In this document: in pieces, positions 44,477 to 54,199 of the stretch
Position numbering within the stretch: the first letter of the stretch is position 1
Layout: each line of letters begins with the position of its first letter
Assembly (NCBI GenBank): GCA_973895155.1
Contig: OZ316899.1
Span: 3,968,001 to 4,032,000, forward strand
Source of the DNA: Marsupella aquatica
Lineage: Eukaryota; Marchantiophyta
Direction of reading: 5' to 3'
Length of the DNA: 64,000 nt
Notes under the pieces: model-generated
What the model was told of the DNA's origin: nothing
The model's input: only the letters and a program-made list of their open reading frames with translations
The model's database searches: none
Program-made: the position numbers and the translations under genes

Positions 44477-46307
44477 AGTCGCGGAACTCAACTACCTTAA
44501 CACTTAGCTCCAGCGTCGCTGACTCCGACCCCGTGCTCCCTTATGGTCTAGGCCCGGATAGACAATCCGGGGAGGACTTAGCATGGGGATACTTGTGGGC
44601 AATGAGACGTGGCACTAGCAAAATCAAGGAGCCAAGCTGGTGACGCACACTAAGGACTTAGGCTAGCTGAGAGCTGGTCAGGTCAAGGGGAAAAGGGGCC
44701 GGACTCAAGGGCGACCGTCCGGACCCCGGATGGACTTTGAGTTCTGAGGGCTTGAGTGTGAGCTCCTCTTGGGCCCAAGGCCAATCGAGTTGACGCCATG
44801 GGCAACGGACGCTTGGGGTGTGAGTTATGGCCCAATCAGGTTTGGCCAATCAGGGACCCCAAGCGGCGATGAGACCTGAGGGCCTAGACATGAGCACTAG
44901 GTTGGTCCAATCACAAGGGGCTAAGGCACTCTGCTTGCAGATGCCTAACAAGGAAATTATGGACGTTGTTAGTTGGTGGCGCACCCAGTATGCAAGATAG
45001 GGTCTGGGTTGGGGGCCAAAAGTTTAAGGACCAAAGCTGGTCCGGGGGTGGCAGGTCTTCAAAAGCATATATGAGGGGAGTGGTGTCTCCCTGGGGGCTA
45101 AGGGCGAGCCGAAGTCGTGAGCCGCGGCGGTCGCGACCCTAAGCAAAAACGCCAAACGGAAACAACGATATCTTCCCAACGGGAAGTCCGTTGGAGGACT
45201 TCTTGGGTGCATTGGAAATATCTCAAGGAGAGCTACGCCCTCTTGAGCTCAAATGGGTCTAGGGGTGCCATGGGTTTTTGAGGTTTACGGGTGTTAGCTC
45301 GCCCGCTTGCCAACTCCTGTCGAAACAACAACCAAGCCGTGTTCAGTCTCCCAAGGGCGCTTGCGTTAGGGAGGCAAGGCCAAGTAGGCGTGGAGGTTGA
45401 GTTCCAACGGTGCTTGGCCATAAGTGGGGCAAAACGGGAGTTGGTTGCTAGAGTCGGGGCCATTATGGTCCCGACGTGTTGGGACAAGCTTTCCTTTAGA
45501 CATTTTTTACAATTTTAATTACTTTGAGGGGCCACTCAAACCCCATGGCCGGGGGGAACAAAACAGAAAAACAACCACCATGGCCAGCACAGCAAATCAC
45601 CAGCACACACCAATGCAAATGGTTTACCAGTAGCACCCATAACATGTAATCCTACCAGCTATCTAGCACAGTAGACCAACCTCACCACCAAAATATACTT
45701 ATCCTACAACAATCCAGCAGCCTAACCAGCCTACTATCCCACATTCAGTCAATCCTGCTCTATCCTGATGTGATCCAGCAATCCCTACGCCTCAACCATG
45801 TGAGCCTCTCTTCATTGATGATCCCTAGTGTGTTGGGACAAGCTTTAGGACAAGCTACGCTATTTGGGCCATGAGCATGTCCCGGGGTCAGGGCGGTCAG
45901 TTGGTGATGGATAGGTACGAGGGGGAACCCGGGCCGCGCCCAAGGAAAGAGCTGTTCAGGATGAACAGTGGGTGTGGGTTCTGGTGCCGGCTTATGGCAT
46001 CGGGAGGACCTATCGTTGACCTATTTACCAATGTTTGTTGAGCTTGACTTAGGATGCTACACTTGGTGAGTTCGAGATCCCGAAGGGTTGCTTACCAAGG
46101 CACTTGGTTGCTTGTGCAGACAGTGAGGACCGTTGAGTAGCGGTTGTGTTGGAGAGCAAGTGCGGTTTTGTATGGGAGGGGCCGTTGGTGGTGCAAGGGG
46201 CATTAGGTTGCTTACTCAAGGTATTCCATGGAGGCGTTCGGGCACCAAGGGCACTTAGACGTGGGTACTGGGATTGGTGAGGGCGATGGGTGGCAAGGTC
46301 CACCACT
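44477..46307 (+). mobile_element. Solo LTR of the chromovirus family inserted just before the chromodomain (R5)
   Basis: On plus it runs from AGTCGCGGAACTC to CCACCACT, the family ends, in the opposite orientation to the host chromovirus. Target flanks are CGCGT (44472-44476) and TGCGT (46308-46312), four of five identical. Pol reads VEDA up to the right flank and resumes EEFEVEA at the left flank, so the insertion split the codons at the integrase-chromodomain junction. It contains a 337-bp secondary insertion at 45493-45829. Confidence 0.85.
45493..45829. mobile_element. 337-bp insertion with a 17-bp target duplication
   Basis: It is flanked by perfect copies of GTGTTGGGACAAGCTTT at 45476-45492 and 45830-45846; the sibling LTRs have this word once at the same place. 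A duplication of this length is the mark of L1-type target-primed retrotransposition, so the insert is probably a SINE, a truncated LINE or a processed transcript. No coding content or poly(A) tail was recognised. Confidence 0.75.
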
Positions 46308-46312
46308 TGCGT

Positions 46313-46530
46313 CCTCCACTAGCATGGCATTTGGACGCAAGACCTGATCCCGATTGGGATCATTATCTTTGACAAATTTCTTGAGCTGGCTAACATGGTA
46401 GCTTTTGCCTACGCCCATTTCCTTGGGTGTCTCCAACACCACCAAAACCGGATTATCCTTGTGGGCCCATTGTATAATGCCATAGGGCCTTGTGTATCTG
46501 GGCTCCCTACTTATGTTCCTGTGGTATTTC
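46313..46530 (-). pseudogene. Chromovirus integrase C-terminus
   Basis: The minus strand reads PYGIIQWAHKDNPVLVVLE, then VGKSYHVSQLKKFVKD and LVEDA, the SH3-like tail of Ty3/Gypsy integrase leading to the chromodomain. It directly follows the RT fragment near 46530; RNase H, the integrase finger and the DDE core are deleted. Confidence 0.8.
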
Positions 46531-47098
46531 TCGGGAGAATACTTCCCTGAGAAATTGCTCATGTTCCTCCATACATTTCGAGTAGATCAGGATGTGGTCA
46601 ATAAAGACTACCACTCCTTGGTCCAACAAGTCATGAAAGATGGTATTCATCATTTTCATGAATGTTGCAGTTGCATTACACAACCCGAACGGCATAACCA
46701 AAAACTTGTAGGATCCGAACCTTGTGCACATTGTGGTCTTATACTCATCTCCTTTAGCCATGCGGATCTGGTAATACCCAGACCGCAAGTCCACCTTTGA
46801 AAACTTCTTAGCCCCAGAGAGGCAATCGAAGAGGTCATCCATATGAGGTAATGGGTACTTGTTCTTTACCCGTTTGCTTATTGAGGGCCCAATAATCTAC
46901 GCACAATCTCAAAGTACCATCCTTTTGGGACACAAACAGCGCGGGCGCCCCATAAGGACTCTTACTAGGACAAATGAACCCTTGGTTGATCAGCTCTTCT
47001 AAGGCATTCTTCAACATCATTCGTTCATTTAGGTTTAGAAAATAAGGAACTTTAGTCTGAAGAGCCAAAATTGGCTCAAACTCAACTTGGTGATCCAC
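46507..47098 (-). pseudogene. Chromovirus reverse transcriptase (fragment)
   Basis: Two frames cover RT: 47098-46835 with [28 protein letters not shown] and [14 protein letters not shown]; then 46842-46507 with [37 protein letters not shown] and [13 protein letters not shown]. The second catalytic Asp of the FIDD box is replaced by His. A shift separates the two parts near 46840. The protein ends near 46530, where about 1.9 kb of a normal pol appears to be deleted. Confidence 0.87.
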
Positions 47099-47264
47099 TT
47101 CCCTCCGCAGGGGTAAACCTTTAGGTAGCTTCTATGAGAGCACATGATCATTGAATTCCTCTAAAATTTTAGGAGTTTGACCACAATTGGGTCCAACCTT
47201 AGCTGACTTAGATTTTGGCTGTTTACCAGCCTCCTTATCCGAGTGGAGATAAAAGAAGAAGCAT

Positions 47265-47765
47265 TCATGTCCACCCTTGAGGTCTTTCCACCATAGGTTT
47301 GTGATACACACGATGAAATCTTTCTTTATTTTTGGTAATTTCATGTACAATAATGGGCTCACCGTCCTTATCGGGAAAATTGAGCACCTCATCCCCCGGT
47401 TTCAAGGTAACATTGTGCTTTTTGAGATAGCCTACCAACAAAATGAAGGCTACGACTAGACCTTCTAGAACGTAGAACATCTCCTTACTATCAAAATTTT
47501 GTTGTTTGCCTATGACCTCTACTTGCAGTCTATGTACCACTCTCGACACTATCCCTTTTGTGTTGTTGGCAAACTTGCACACTAATGGTTGTAATAACTC
47601 TTGCACATCCACCCCAAGACGTGCAACCGCCTGCCCGCTTATGTAGCAGGCGGTCGTGCTTGTATCCACCAAAGCAACACCTAGATTACCGTTAGAAATG
47701 ACATTCACAATCAGCTTTTCAAGATCCATTGTCTTAACCTTAAGTACTTTCTCTCGCAACAACAC
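47265..47765 (-). pseudogene. Chromovirus aspartic protease region
   Basis: The frame 47765-47265 contains LGVALVDTSTTACYISGQAV, a protease active-site region with DTS in place of the usual D-T/S-G-A, followed by ARLGVDVQ and the end of the retropepsin-like fold. The linker to RT (47390-47100) shifts frame. Confidence 0.75.
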
Positions 47766-47799
47766 CTTCCCTCCGGCAGGAATATCCCCTACATGGACC

Positions 47800-48209
47800 T
47801 CGTCAACTACTAAGGGTTGGTTAGAGTGATACTTACCTTAAAGCTCTTTGTTTGGTTTGCCACCTTTCGTGGGACAATCCTTACTTTGATGGCCCATGGC
47901 ACCACAAGTGAAGCACTAGCCTTTTGCCCAACTTTGCTTTGCGAGTGCCTGCTTTTTTGCTTTCTGCACTGATGAGGGTCCTTTCTTAAAGTTGTTGGTT
48001 TTCCGGTTACACTTTGCATCTCCATTTTGGGGCTAAGGATCTCGAACCACCGGCCCCCGCCCCCTCAAGCTGCTTGCACTTGTTTTGGGGACCTTTTTCT
48101 TTCCCAACTTCCCCTTTGGATCCCTTGCCACCAACCTTTGTTAAGTCTAATCAGTTATTCACCAGCATAGCGGCCTTGTCAAAGGCGTAAAAAAGCATTT
48201 TAAACTCAT
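47800..48209 (-). pseudogene. Chromovirus Gag C-terminus with CCHC knuckle
   Basis: The minus strand gives LQRHEFKMLFYAFDKAAML near 48235-48170, a basic G/K-rich stretch with several stops, and CFTCGAMGHQSKDC (CX2CX4HX4C) near 47915-47870. It is the downstream half of the gag split by X at 48214. Confidence 0.7.
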
Positions 48210-49536
48210 GACGCTGTAGTTTGCTGTGAAGAACCAAAAACACACTTAAAGGTCTTCAAACTCGGTATTCGTTCCCGTAAAGAACAAGATGGGGTTGGTT
48301 TGATAGATTTAAACAACAATAATAGACTTAAAATGTTTTCCACACATAGTAATCAAGTTTGATTACTTTACAAAGGTATTTTGAAGATCGCTCCACAGCG
48401 GTGAGTAGTTTTTAATGATAACTCAGCATCATGTAAACATAAATTAATGAAAAGGGAATGATTAATAAAATACACCAAAAATATCTTAAAGTGTGCTAAG
48501 GGAGTCTGGAATTGACCAAGGTTGCTCCTTAGACATAAGTCAAAAGGAAAAGACTTAAGGATTCAAATACATATTGCTTTTCAGATCTAAAATGCTTACT
48601 AGAGTACTCTTTTAAAGTGTCGTCAACACGTCTTGTCTTTTCTTTCTAAGTGGTACTCGGACAAGATCTAAAAGGTAGATACTTCAACATTTAGATGGTA
48701 CTAAGCAACATGAAAGAAAATCCATCAATTCCAATAAGACTTAAACTCAATGAGTTAACTTTAAGAACTCAAGAGATTGCAATGAGTCCCCAAAGAGGAA
48801 TCTGTCATTACAACATCCAAATATTTTGCACAAATGGATTTTACTTCCTGTGTTTATAAACAGAGGTAAAAACACAAGAAAGAGGTAAGTCTTTCCAAAT
48901 GTTAAACCTGATCTCGAACTCATAGATTCATTATCAACTAGTTTAACACAAGGAAAAGGTAAAAATGCATAACTTAACCATAAACTACACTAGTGATGGA
49001 GGTGTCTTATAGTAAAAATTTACAGAGTAAGAGGTCATAAGGTTGAAGAGACATGCCTCTTCATACCCTCAAAAAGCTAAAATGACGATTCAGTAAGTGA
49101 AAAGCTGGAAAAACTGGCTAAGTGTGAACCGTAAACTCGTAATCGTCTGTCTATCGGAACTCGTAATTAGTAAACTTAGTAACTCGTAAAGTAGTAAAAA
49201 CGTAATGCGATATACTTGAAGACTTAGCAAATTCAACTATTTTTAACTTCCTAACTATAAGTCAGAAAACTCTGAGATTTTGCCAGCAGACTTTTCTAGG
49301 TACAGACTATATACTAAAGAAGTATGACAGCTTTTAAAGCTCTAGAACATATTTATAAAAATCAGACAAGATGCACTACTCCTAAAACTAATTAGAAACA
49401 CTTAGACTCTGCCTTAGTCTTGTTGTCGGATATCATCTGGTTCAAGAAGCTCCACAAGGGTAACAATCTGATTCTAGGTAACTTCGATCAGCTCAGCCTG
49501 GCGTGGGGATCCTCGAGAGTAGGGTAGGCATCTCAG

Positions 49537-50181
49537 TTATCTTTCGAGATACATCAGGGCCATTCTCTTCCTTAGATAACATATGTCTATTCGAAGAGCT
49601 TCTCGATACATCCCAATCACATCATAGTTATTACAAGTAGCAGCATATACTTGGGGATAATGGTATAGGAATTCATCAGAGTTCAGCATCCTAGAATAGA
49701 AAGGTCGAATCCTCCATTTGACATCTCTGAAGTGCCGGTTGAAGTTGGTCAGAGTCTGAGAGGTGACATTGTTCCAGATCCTCTGTTTCTCAGCAAACGA
49801 GCTGGTTGAAACAAGTGTAATCTTGGGCTCTCGAGGAATGTAGTCGTATTGCAGAGTAGTAGGCTTCTTGCTCTGCATGAGAAAAGAAACCACAAAATCC
49901 AGGGCATAGGCTGCAAAATTCCCAAAATATGCCAAAACTAAATCTGAGTCCTCTACCTCTACATCACCTTGGAGTAGCATCACAGCCAAAATAGGCCGGA
50001 AGTAGAGAGAGTCAGTCCAAAACTCATCAAATTGTGCCATCTCCACTCTGGAAGCTCCAAAACACCTAAGGTCGAAGATATAACTGGCCTCCGTTTTCTT
50101 GATATAATAATACCTCCAAAACTCCCCAACCGGTGGTCTATTGGCCTGGATTATTTGACAGGTCTCTACATACCTGTGCAC
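49537..50181 (-). CDS. Element X ORF 2, uncharacterised (214 aa)
   Basis: An open frame rich in aromatic residues (GEFWRYYYIKK, FDEFWTDSLYF, NFNRHFRDVKWRIRPFYSR) with a tail of basic residues (YLRKRMALMYLER). No known family is recognised. The first ATG is at 50181; upstream sequence could hold an earlier exon. It is on the same strand as ORF 1 and downstream of it, so both could be on one transcript. Confidence 0.4.
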   Translation of the reverse strand: MHRYVETCQIIQANRPPVGEFWRYYYIKKTEASYIFDLRCFGASRVEMAQFDEFWTDSLYFRPILAVMLLQGDVEVEDSDLVLAYFGNFAAYALDFVVSFLMQSKKPTTLQYDYIPREPKITLVSTSSFAEKQRIWNNVTSQTLTNFNRHFRDVKWRIRPFYSRMLNSDEFLYHYPQVYAATCNNYDVIGMYREALRIDICYLRKRMALMYLER

Positions 50182-50441
50182 TTGGGACTCTGGATGTCTC
50201 GGGTATCTGCTCTTGATGGTGGCATTACGGGGTGTCTGAGTAGATGAAGTGACAACTGCTACTAAGTTTGGATTGGATCTTAAGGCAGTATCAACATCTT
50301 CAAACTCTTGCCTAGGTGACGACTCTAAGAAGTTGTCATAAGATCGAATGGAATCAAAATTGGAGGGTGGATCAGAATCTTTAGGTAGATCCTCTCTGAC
50401 GTAAGGGTGCTCATACTGTGACCGATTGTAGGGTGGTCCTT

Positions 50442-51509
50442 CTATGGGTTTGTAGTTGGAATCAGGACTGTAAGGGTGGGAACTCGGACTAAGAGAAGGT
50501 TTAGCAGTTGGACATTGCTTATCAAGTTGCCGACCACAGATGTTATCTGTCGAGGTTCACACTGAAGCATTTCTAGCAAGTCATCCACAATGGCTACACA
50601 GCTAGTACTCCTTGCTATTGGAACAGGTTCACTTGTTTCTAGGGGAGGAGGTTGTACAGTGGCAGGAGTATAGATCACGAACTCCATTGGTGTTGGTTCT
50701 CCTGGAGGAGAGGTCATTCTGACAGGACTTAGCTGATCATGAAATGGTGACCTCAAACTAACAGCCTCCATTCTCAAATTACTAACAGCATCATATAGTC
50801 CATCATCATTGCAACTGAGGAGAGAGGTCAACTTATCAATAAGCTGCTAATTTGTCTCTGCTTTTGAAAGAGCAGCCGAGTTGGTCCTTAGGAAGTCAGC
50901 AGAAGCCGGTTCAACAATGTCTTCTGGTTGCTCAAAGAAATCCTTGTCCTCCTTAGCTCCAGTTTGTTCTCCCATGCGGATTTCTCTTGAGTACAGCGGG
51001 TTATTCAAAGGATGTTGGATGAGCTCCAAGTTGTGCTCAGGTGAAACTTCAAGACCACCCATAGATGCATCTTCTATATCCATATCCACATCCTCATTAT
51101 TGCAGTTCAAGGGAATGGCATCCACTGGGTCTTCCACATCAATTTCTTCCTCGATGCTCAACTCGATCAGAAGTAACCCTCTTTCTGTTCTCTCCTCTGG
51201 GTGTAGACAGTCATGAGCTTGATAGAGTTGAGATAAATAAACTTGCAGATGAGTGGGTCTGCTTGGCTTCATATTTCTCACCTAATCCTTCATTAAATTA
51301 AAAATCAACAATGCCCAGTTCACTTGGATGGCTCCACTATGAGCAGCTACAATAGTATTCACCAAAGCCACAGGGCAAATGGTTGGCTTTTTCGAATGAA
51401 GAATTGGTACTAAAAATTCTAGAAGAACTCTCAGATCCGGATAAGTACATTGTGTCAAATTCCAGCCATTAGTAAGATTGCAAATTCTTGAGAAGCTCGG
51501 GGGTCTCAC
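50442..51509 (-). pseudogene. Element X ORF 1, homologous to the ORF of element Y
   Basis: One frame with in-frame stops at 51284-51282 and 50849-50847. The upstream part (LTQCTYPDLRVLLEFLVP, IQVNWALLIFNLM, THLQVYLSQLYQAHDCL) aligns with element Y (INQCTHKDLRNVMAFLVP, VSWATIFSSVLEK, TALSCYLVHLYSHDQTL). The downstream part is acidic and then Pro/Ser-rich. This pattern resembles the 'putative plant transposon protein' ORFs found in non-autonomous plant retroelements; that assignment is an inference. A MITE at 51497-51791 sits at its upstream end. Confidence 0.6.
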
Positions 51510-51791
51510 TATATGGGGACCTCCCCATCGTCTGCGACGTTTTTAGGCCTCGAACCCCCTAAAATGTAAGAATTAAAAACAATTAATTAACCCCTATAAA
51601 GTTAGAATATTCTTGGAATATTCTAAAAATTGGATTAAAAAGACCCTAATATTCTTATAAGTCTCAAAATTGAATTTAAAAGACCCTATTGTTCTTCTAC
51701 AAAAACTCTTAAGTTTCCCTTAGAACCAATAAAATGACCCTATCTTTCGTCGCACGTGATATGCCATTTTTGTGGAAGTGAAACCCCCAAG
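51497..51791. mobile_element. MITE copy 1 (295 bp)
   Basis: It starts TCGGGGGTCTCACT and ends ACCCCCAAG, with flanks TTGAGAAGC (51488-51496) and CTGAGAAGT (51792-51800), seven of nine identical. It is about 85 percent similar by eye to the copy at 56005-56285. The 9-bp duplication suggests the Mutator superfamily. Confidence 0.75.
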
Positions 51792-52543
51792 CTGAGAAGT
51801 AGGGAGTAGACAAATCCTTCTTCTTTGAATACAATCCTTCTCCTTCTAAGGGGCAGCGGAAGGCATAGGCAACTTGCTCCATAGTCCATAAACTTGGTCA
51901 AGCTCTAAGGGTTTGTCGGAATTCAGGAGCAATCAGCGACCCTTTCACAAAATCCTGTAAATATGAGTCGAGCTCTACATTCTAAGGAATTACGAGTAGA
52001 TGCTCTAGTCCCAGTTGCTGTAATGATGTTCTTAAATTTGCACAACTGTTGGGCGCCTGAGGAATTTGAGTTACTACACTCTTAGGAATTGCCAAAGCGT
52101 CAACGCGGTACTGCTCATCAGTGCCCAGGTCAGCCATAGCTCTATTCTATTTTGCCGAGTGCGCGAAGAATTGGGGAGCTCAAAAGGGATGATGAAGGAG
52201 GTAGGGAAGAAATCAGGAGTGAGCGCCTGAGTCCTACGTTGCCTTCCCTTCAAAGCGCGCTCTTCTTCCGTTGTGGAGTTCCATTGAACTAGCTGTAAGA
52301 TGTCGCGATCACAGGGTCGGCAACTCGTAAGGCGTAACTCGTACACTCGTAAGTCCTAACTCGTAAACCCATAAACCAGTGAACTAGTAAACTCGTAAAC
52401 TGAGTGTACTTGTAACTTAGGAACTTAGTAACTTAGTAACTTTGAATGTTGTTTACAGTTACAGGTAGCAACAGTTCTAGTCTAAACACCATAAAAAATT
52501 CAGTTTCTTCATGCTTTTGGAATTACCCACTACTTACAGACGC

Positions 52544-52890
52544 TTTTCCTATAACTTTTCCCTAAGCAACGGTGGGAGCTTCACTATAAAGTTGTGAAGC
52601 TGCGTATGCAGGGTCTCTTGCCCCGTCGGGATACACGCCAACTGGTTCTGGTAATAAGTGATGAAATTTTGGATATCATCCCTGAAGCTCATTTTTGTTA
52701 CACATTTCTATGCGTGCCGCTCTGGGTACTTAGTGGTGACATGAGCACGGAGACCCTCAACCAGGTTTTCCCAAGTTAATGGTAAGGAGGAGTCCTCTTG
52801 CAACTTCTTCCAAGACTTGTACCAAGTCAAGGCATAGGTGGATGGCAAGATCGAGGGGTACCAAAGGAGGCAATCAGGACTAAGGACAAC
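52544..52890 (-). pseudogene. Chromovirus Gag, middle part
   Basis: The minus strand reads YALTWYKSWKKLQEDSSLPL, TWENLVEGLRAHVTTKYPER, a stop, then SFRDDIQNFITYYQNQL and LHNFIVKLPPLL, matching the capsid region of chromovirus Gag. It ends at the X insertion. Confidence 0.7.
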
Positions 52891-53170
52891 CACTTTTAAA
52901 GGACTGAAGGAAATGACTAAAAATGTCATTAAAATGTGGTTGAATATCCTCCACAAAAGGTTGGACACACTTCCACAAGGTTGGGGGCACTTCCAACAAT
53001 GTTGTGCACACTTCCAAAGACTTGGCATGCAAGATCTAACCTTTAAATCTTTTCCAAACAATCCTAAACATTCCATGTCATATTTTGATCATTATAGAAT
53101 ATTCTTGGAATATGGACAAGGAGTATGTCCTTTTTGTGGAGAAAATGGAAGACTTTTCAGTACCCCTCAA
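52890..53170. other. Non-gag stretch within chromovirus gag
   Basis: About 280 bp between two Gag segments with no Gag similarity. It contains short repeats of the type CACTTCCACAAGG. It may be a small unidentified insertion; no clear duplication of target bases was found. Confidence 0.35.
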
Positions 53171-54050
53171 GCTTGCTTTTGACCCATACTCCTTCGGGTA
53201 TGGAGCGGCTGTGGTAGCCCAAGTGGAACGCTCAACGCACGCTTGGAGATGAATCTCCATTGTTGAGAGCCAACTCATGAACTTTTGTCCACTCTGCTCA
53301 TAGGCCTCGTTGTAAGTTGGAGAGTTGGTAGGCTCTGGTCCACTTGGAACATACTCCGTCCAACTATCATTCCCCCTTGGAACGCGTTGCACTCTGACTA
53401 CCTAGACTTAGTAAGTACTTAATCTGGGCCCCATTGTTGTGTTTCAACTGCTCATAAATGAGACATTGGTCTTGAGTCAACGGACCCAAACCGTTGTCAG
53501 CAGTTGGGACCTAGCGGGTTGTACAAGGATGACCATCCAACCGCCTTTCCTTTGCGCCTATCCTTAGGTTCACGTGTGGATTTTGGTGATACCCCGGCGC
53601 CTTGTAGGCACCATGACCTCCTGGGGTTGTGGCATCACTCTCATCACCTTGGTTTTGCTTGGTCAAATTATCCATGATGATGTTTGGCTCAACATCATCT
53701 TCTGGTTCCGCATCCAACCCTCTTAAAGCTAAGATCAATCCCTCTTTTGGGTCTTGACCCCCTTCCTCTAATCTGGCTTCTGTGTTGTTGTCTTTCTCAT
53801 TTGAGTCGGTGCTATCATTGCTTGACTTGTCCATTGGAGGATCGGCCACCCCCTTCCCCTCAAGTTGATAGTGCTTTGCATTTGACATGCTTGCTGGGGT
53901 GGCCGACGGTCCGATTGCCATGTCCTTGTCGTCCTGCTTGTAGCATTCATCTAGGGAAGTCGACCCATCCTCTTTTTGTTCATCCTGAACTAGGACCCTT
54001 CCCTTGGCGGGAAGAGCCTTCTTGCCACTCTTTGATTGAGTATTCTTCAC
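53170..54050 (-). pseudogene. Chromovirus Gag, N-terminal part
   Basis: The ATG at 54050 begins MVKNTQSKSGKKALPAKG, a typical basic chromovirus Gag start shortly after the primer site. An acidic region follows, then a TAG at 53513-53511, then VPTADNGLGPLTQDQCL in the same frame, and after a shift QKFMSWLSTMEIHLQACVER and STWATTAAPY, the start of the capsid domain. At least one nonsense codon and one frameshift make it non-functional. Confidence 0.7.
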
Positions 54051-54187
54051 CATGTCCCTAGCAACCAAATCTGCCCGCAGTCGACCCACCGGGCACGTCA
54101 AAGCACTAAGTCCCCACAAAATTCCATTAGGGTTTTTGGATTCTGACCTAGCACAAGTCCGTCCCGGTGTCTATGCTAGAAATTTCT

Positions 54188-54197
54188 TCTGATACCA
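54188..54197 (-). other. Chromovirus primer-binding site (initiator-Met tRNA type)
   Basis: The minus strand reads TGGTATCAGA two bases inside the 5' LTR end (CCACT|TA). This is the start of the iMet tRNA primer site (TGGTATCAGAGC) used by many plant LTR elements, and it sets the orientation and the LTR edge. Confidence 0.85.
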
Positions 54198-54199
54198 TA

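Larger units (their letters stand above)
48215..52538 (-). mobile_element. Element X: 4.3-kb LTR-type insertion in chromovirus gag
   Basis: It has TG...CA ends (TGTAGTTTGC and CTACTTACA) and a perfect 5-bp duplication GACGC (48210-48214 and 52539-52543). Chromovirus Gag continues on both sides. It carries broken minus-strand ORFs (51509-50442 and 50181-49537) but no recognisable gag-pol, and no second internal LTR end was found. It may be a large non-autonomous LTR element or a very long solo LTR. Short ACTCGTAA-type repeats occur near both ends (49130-49200 and 52320-52440). Confidence 0.75.
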
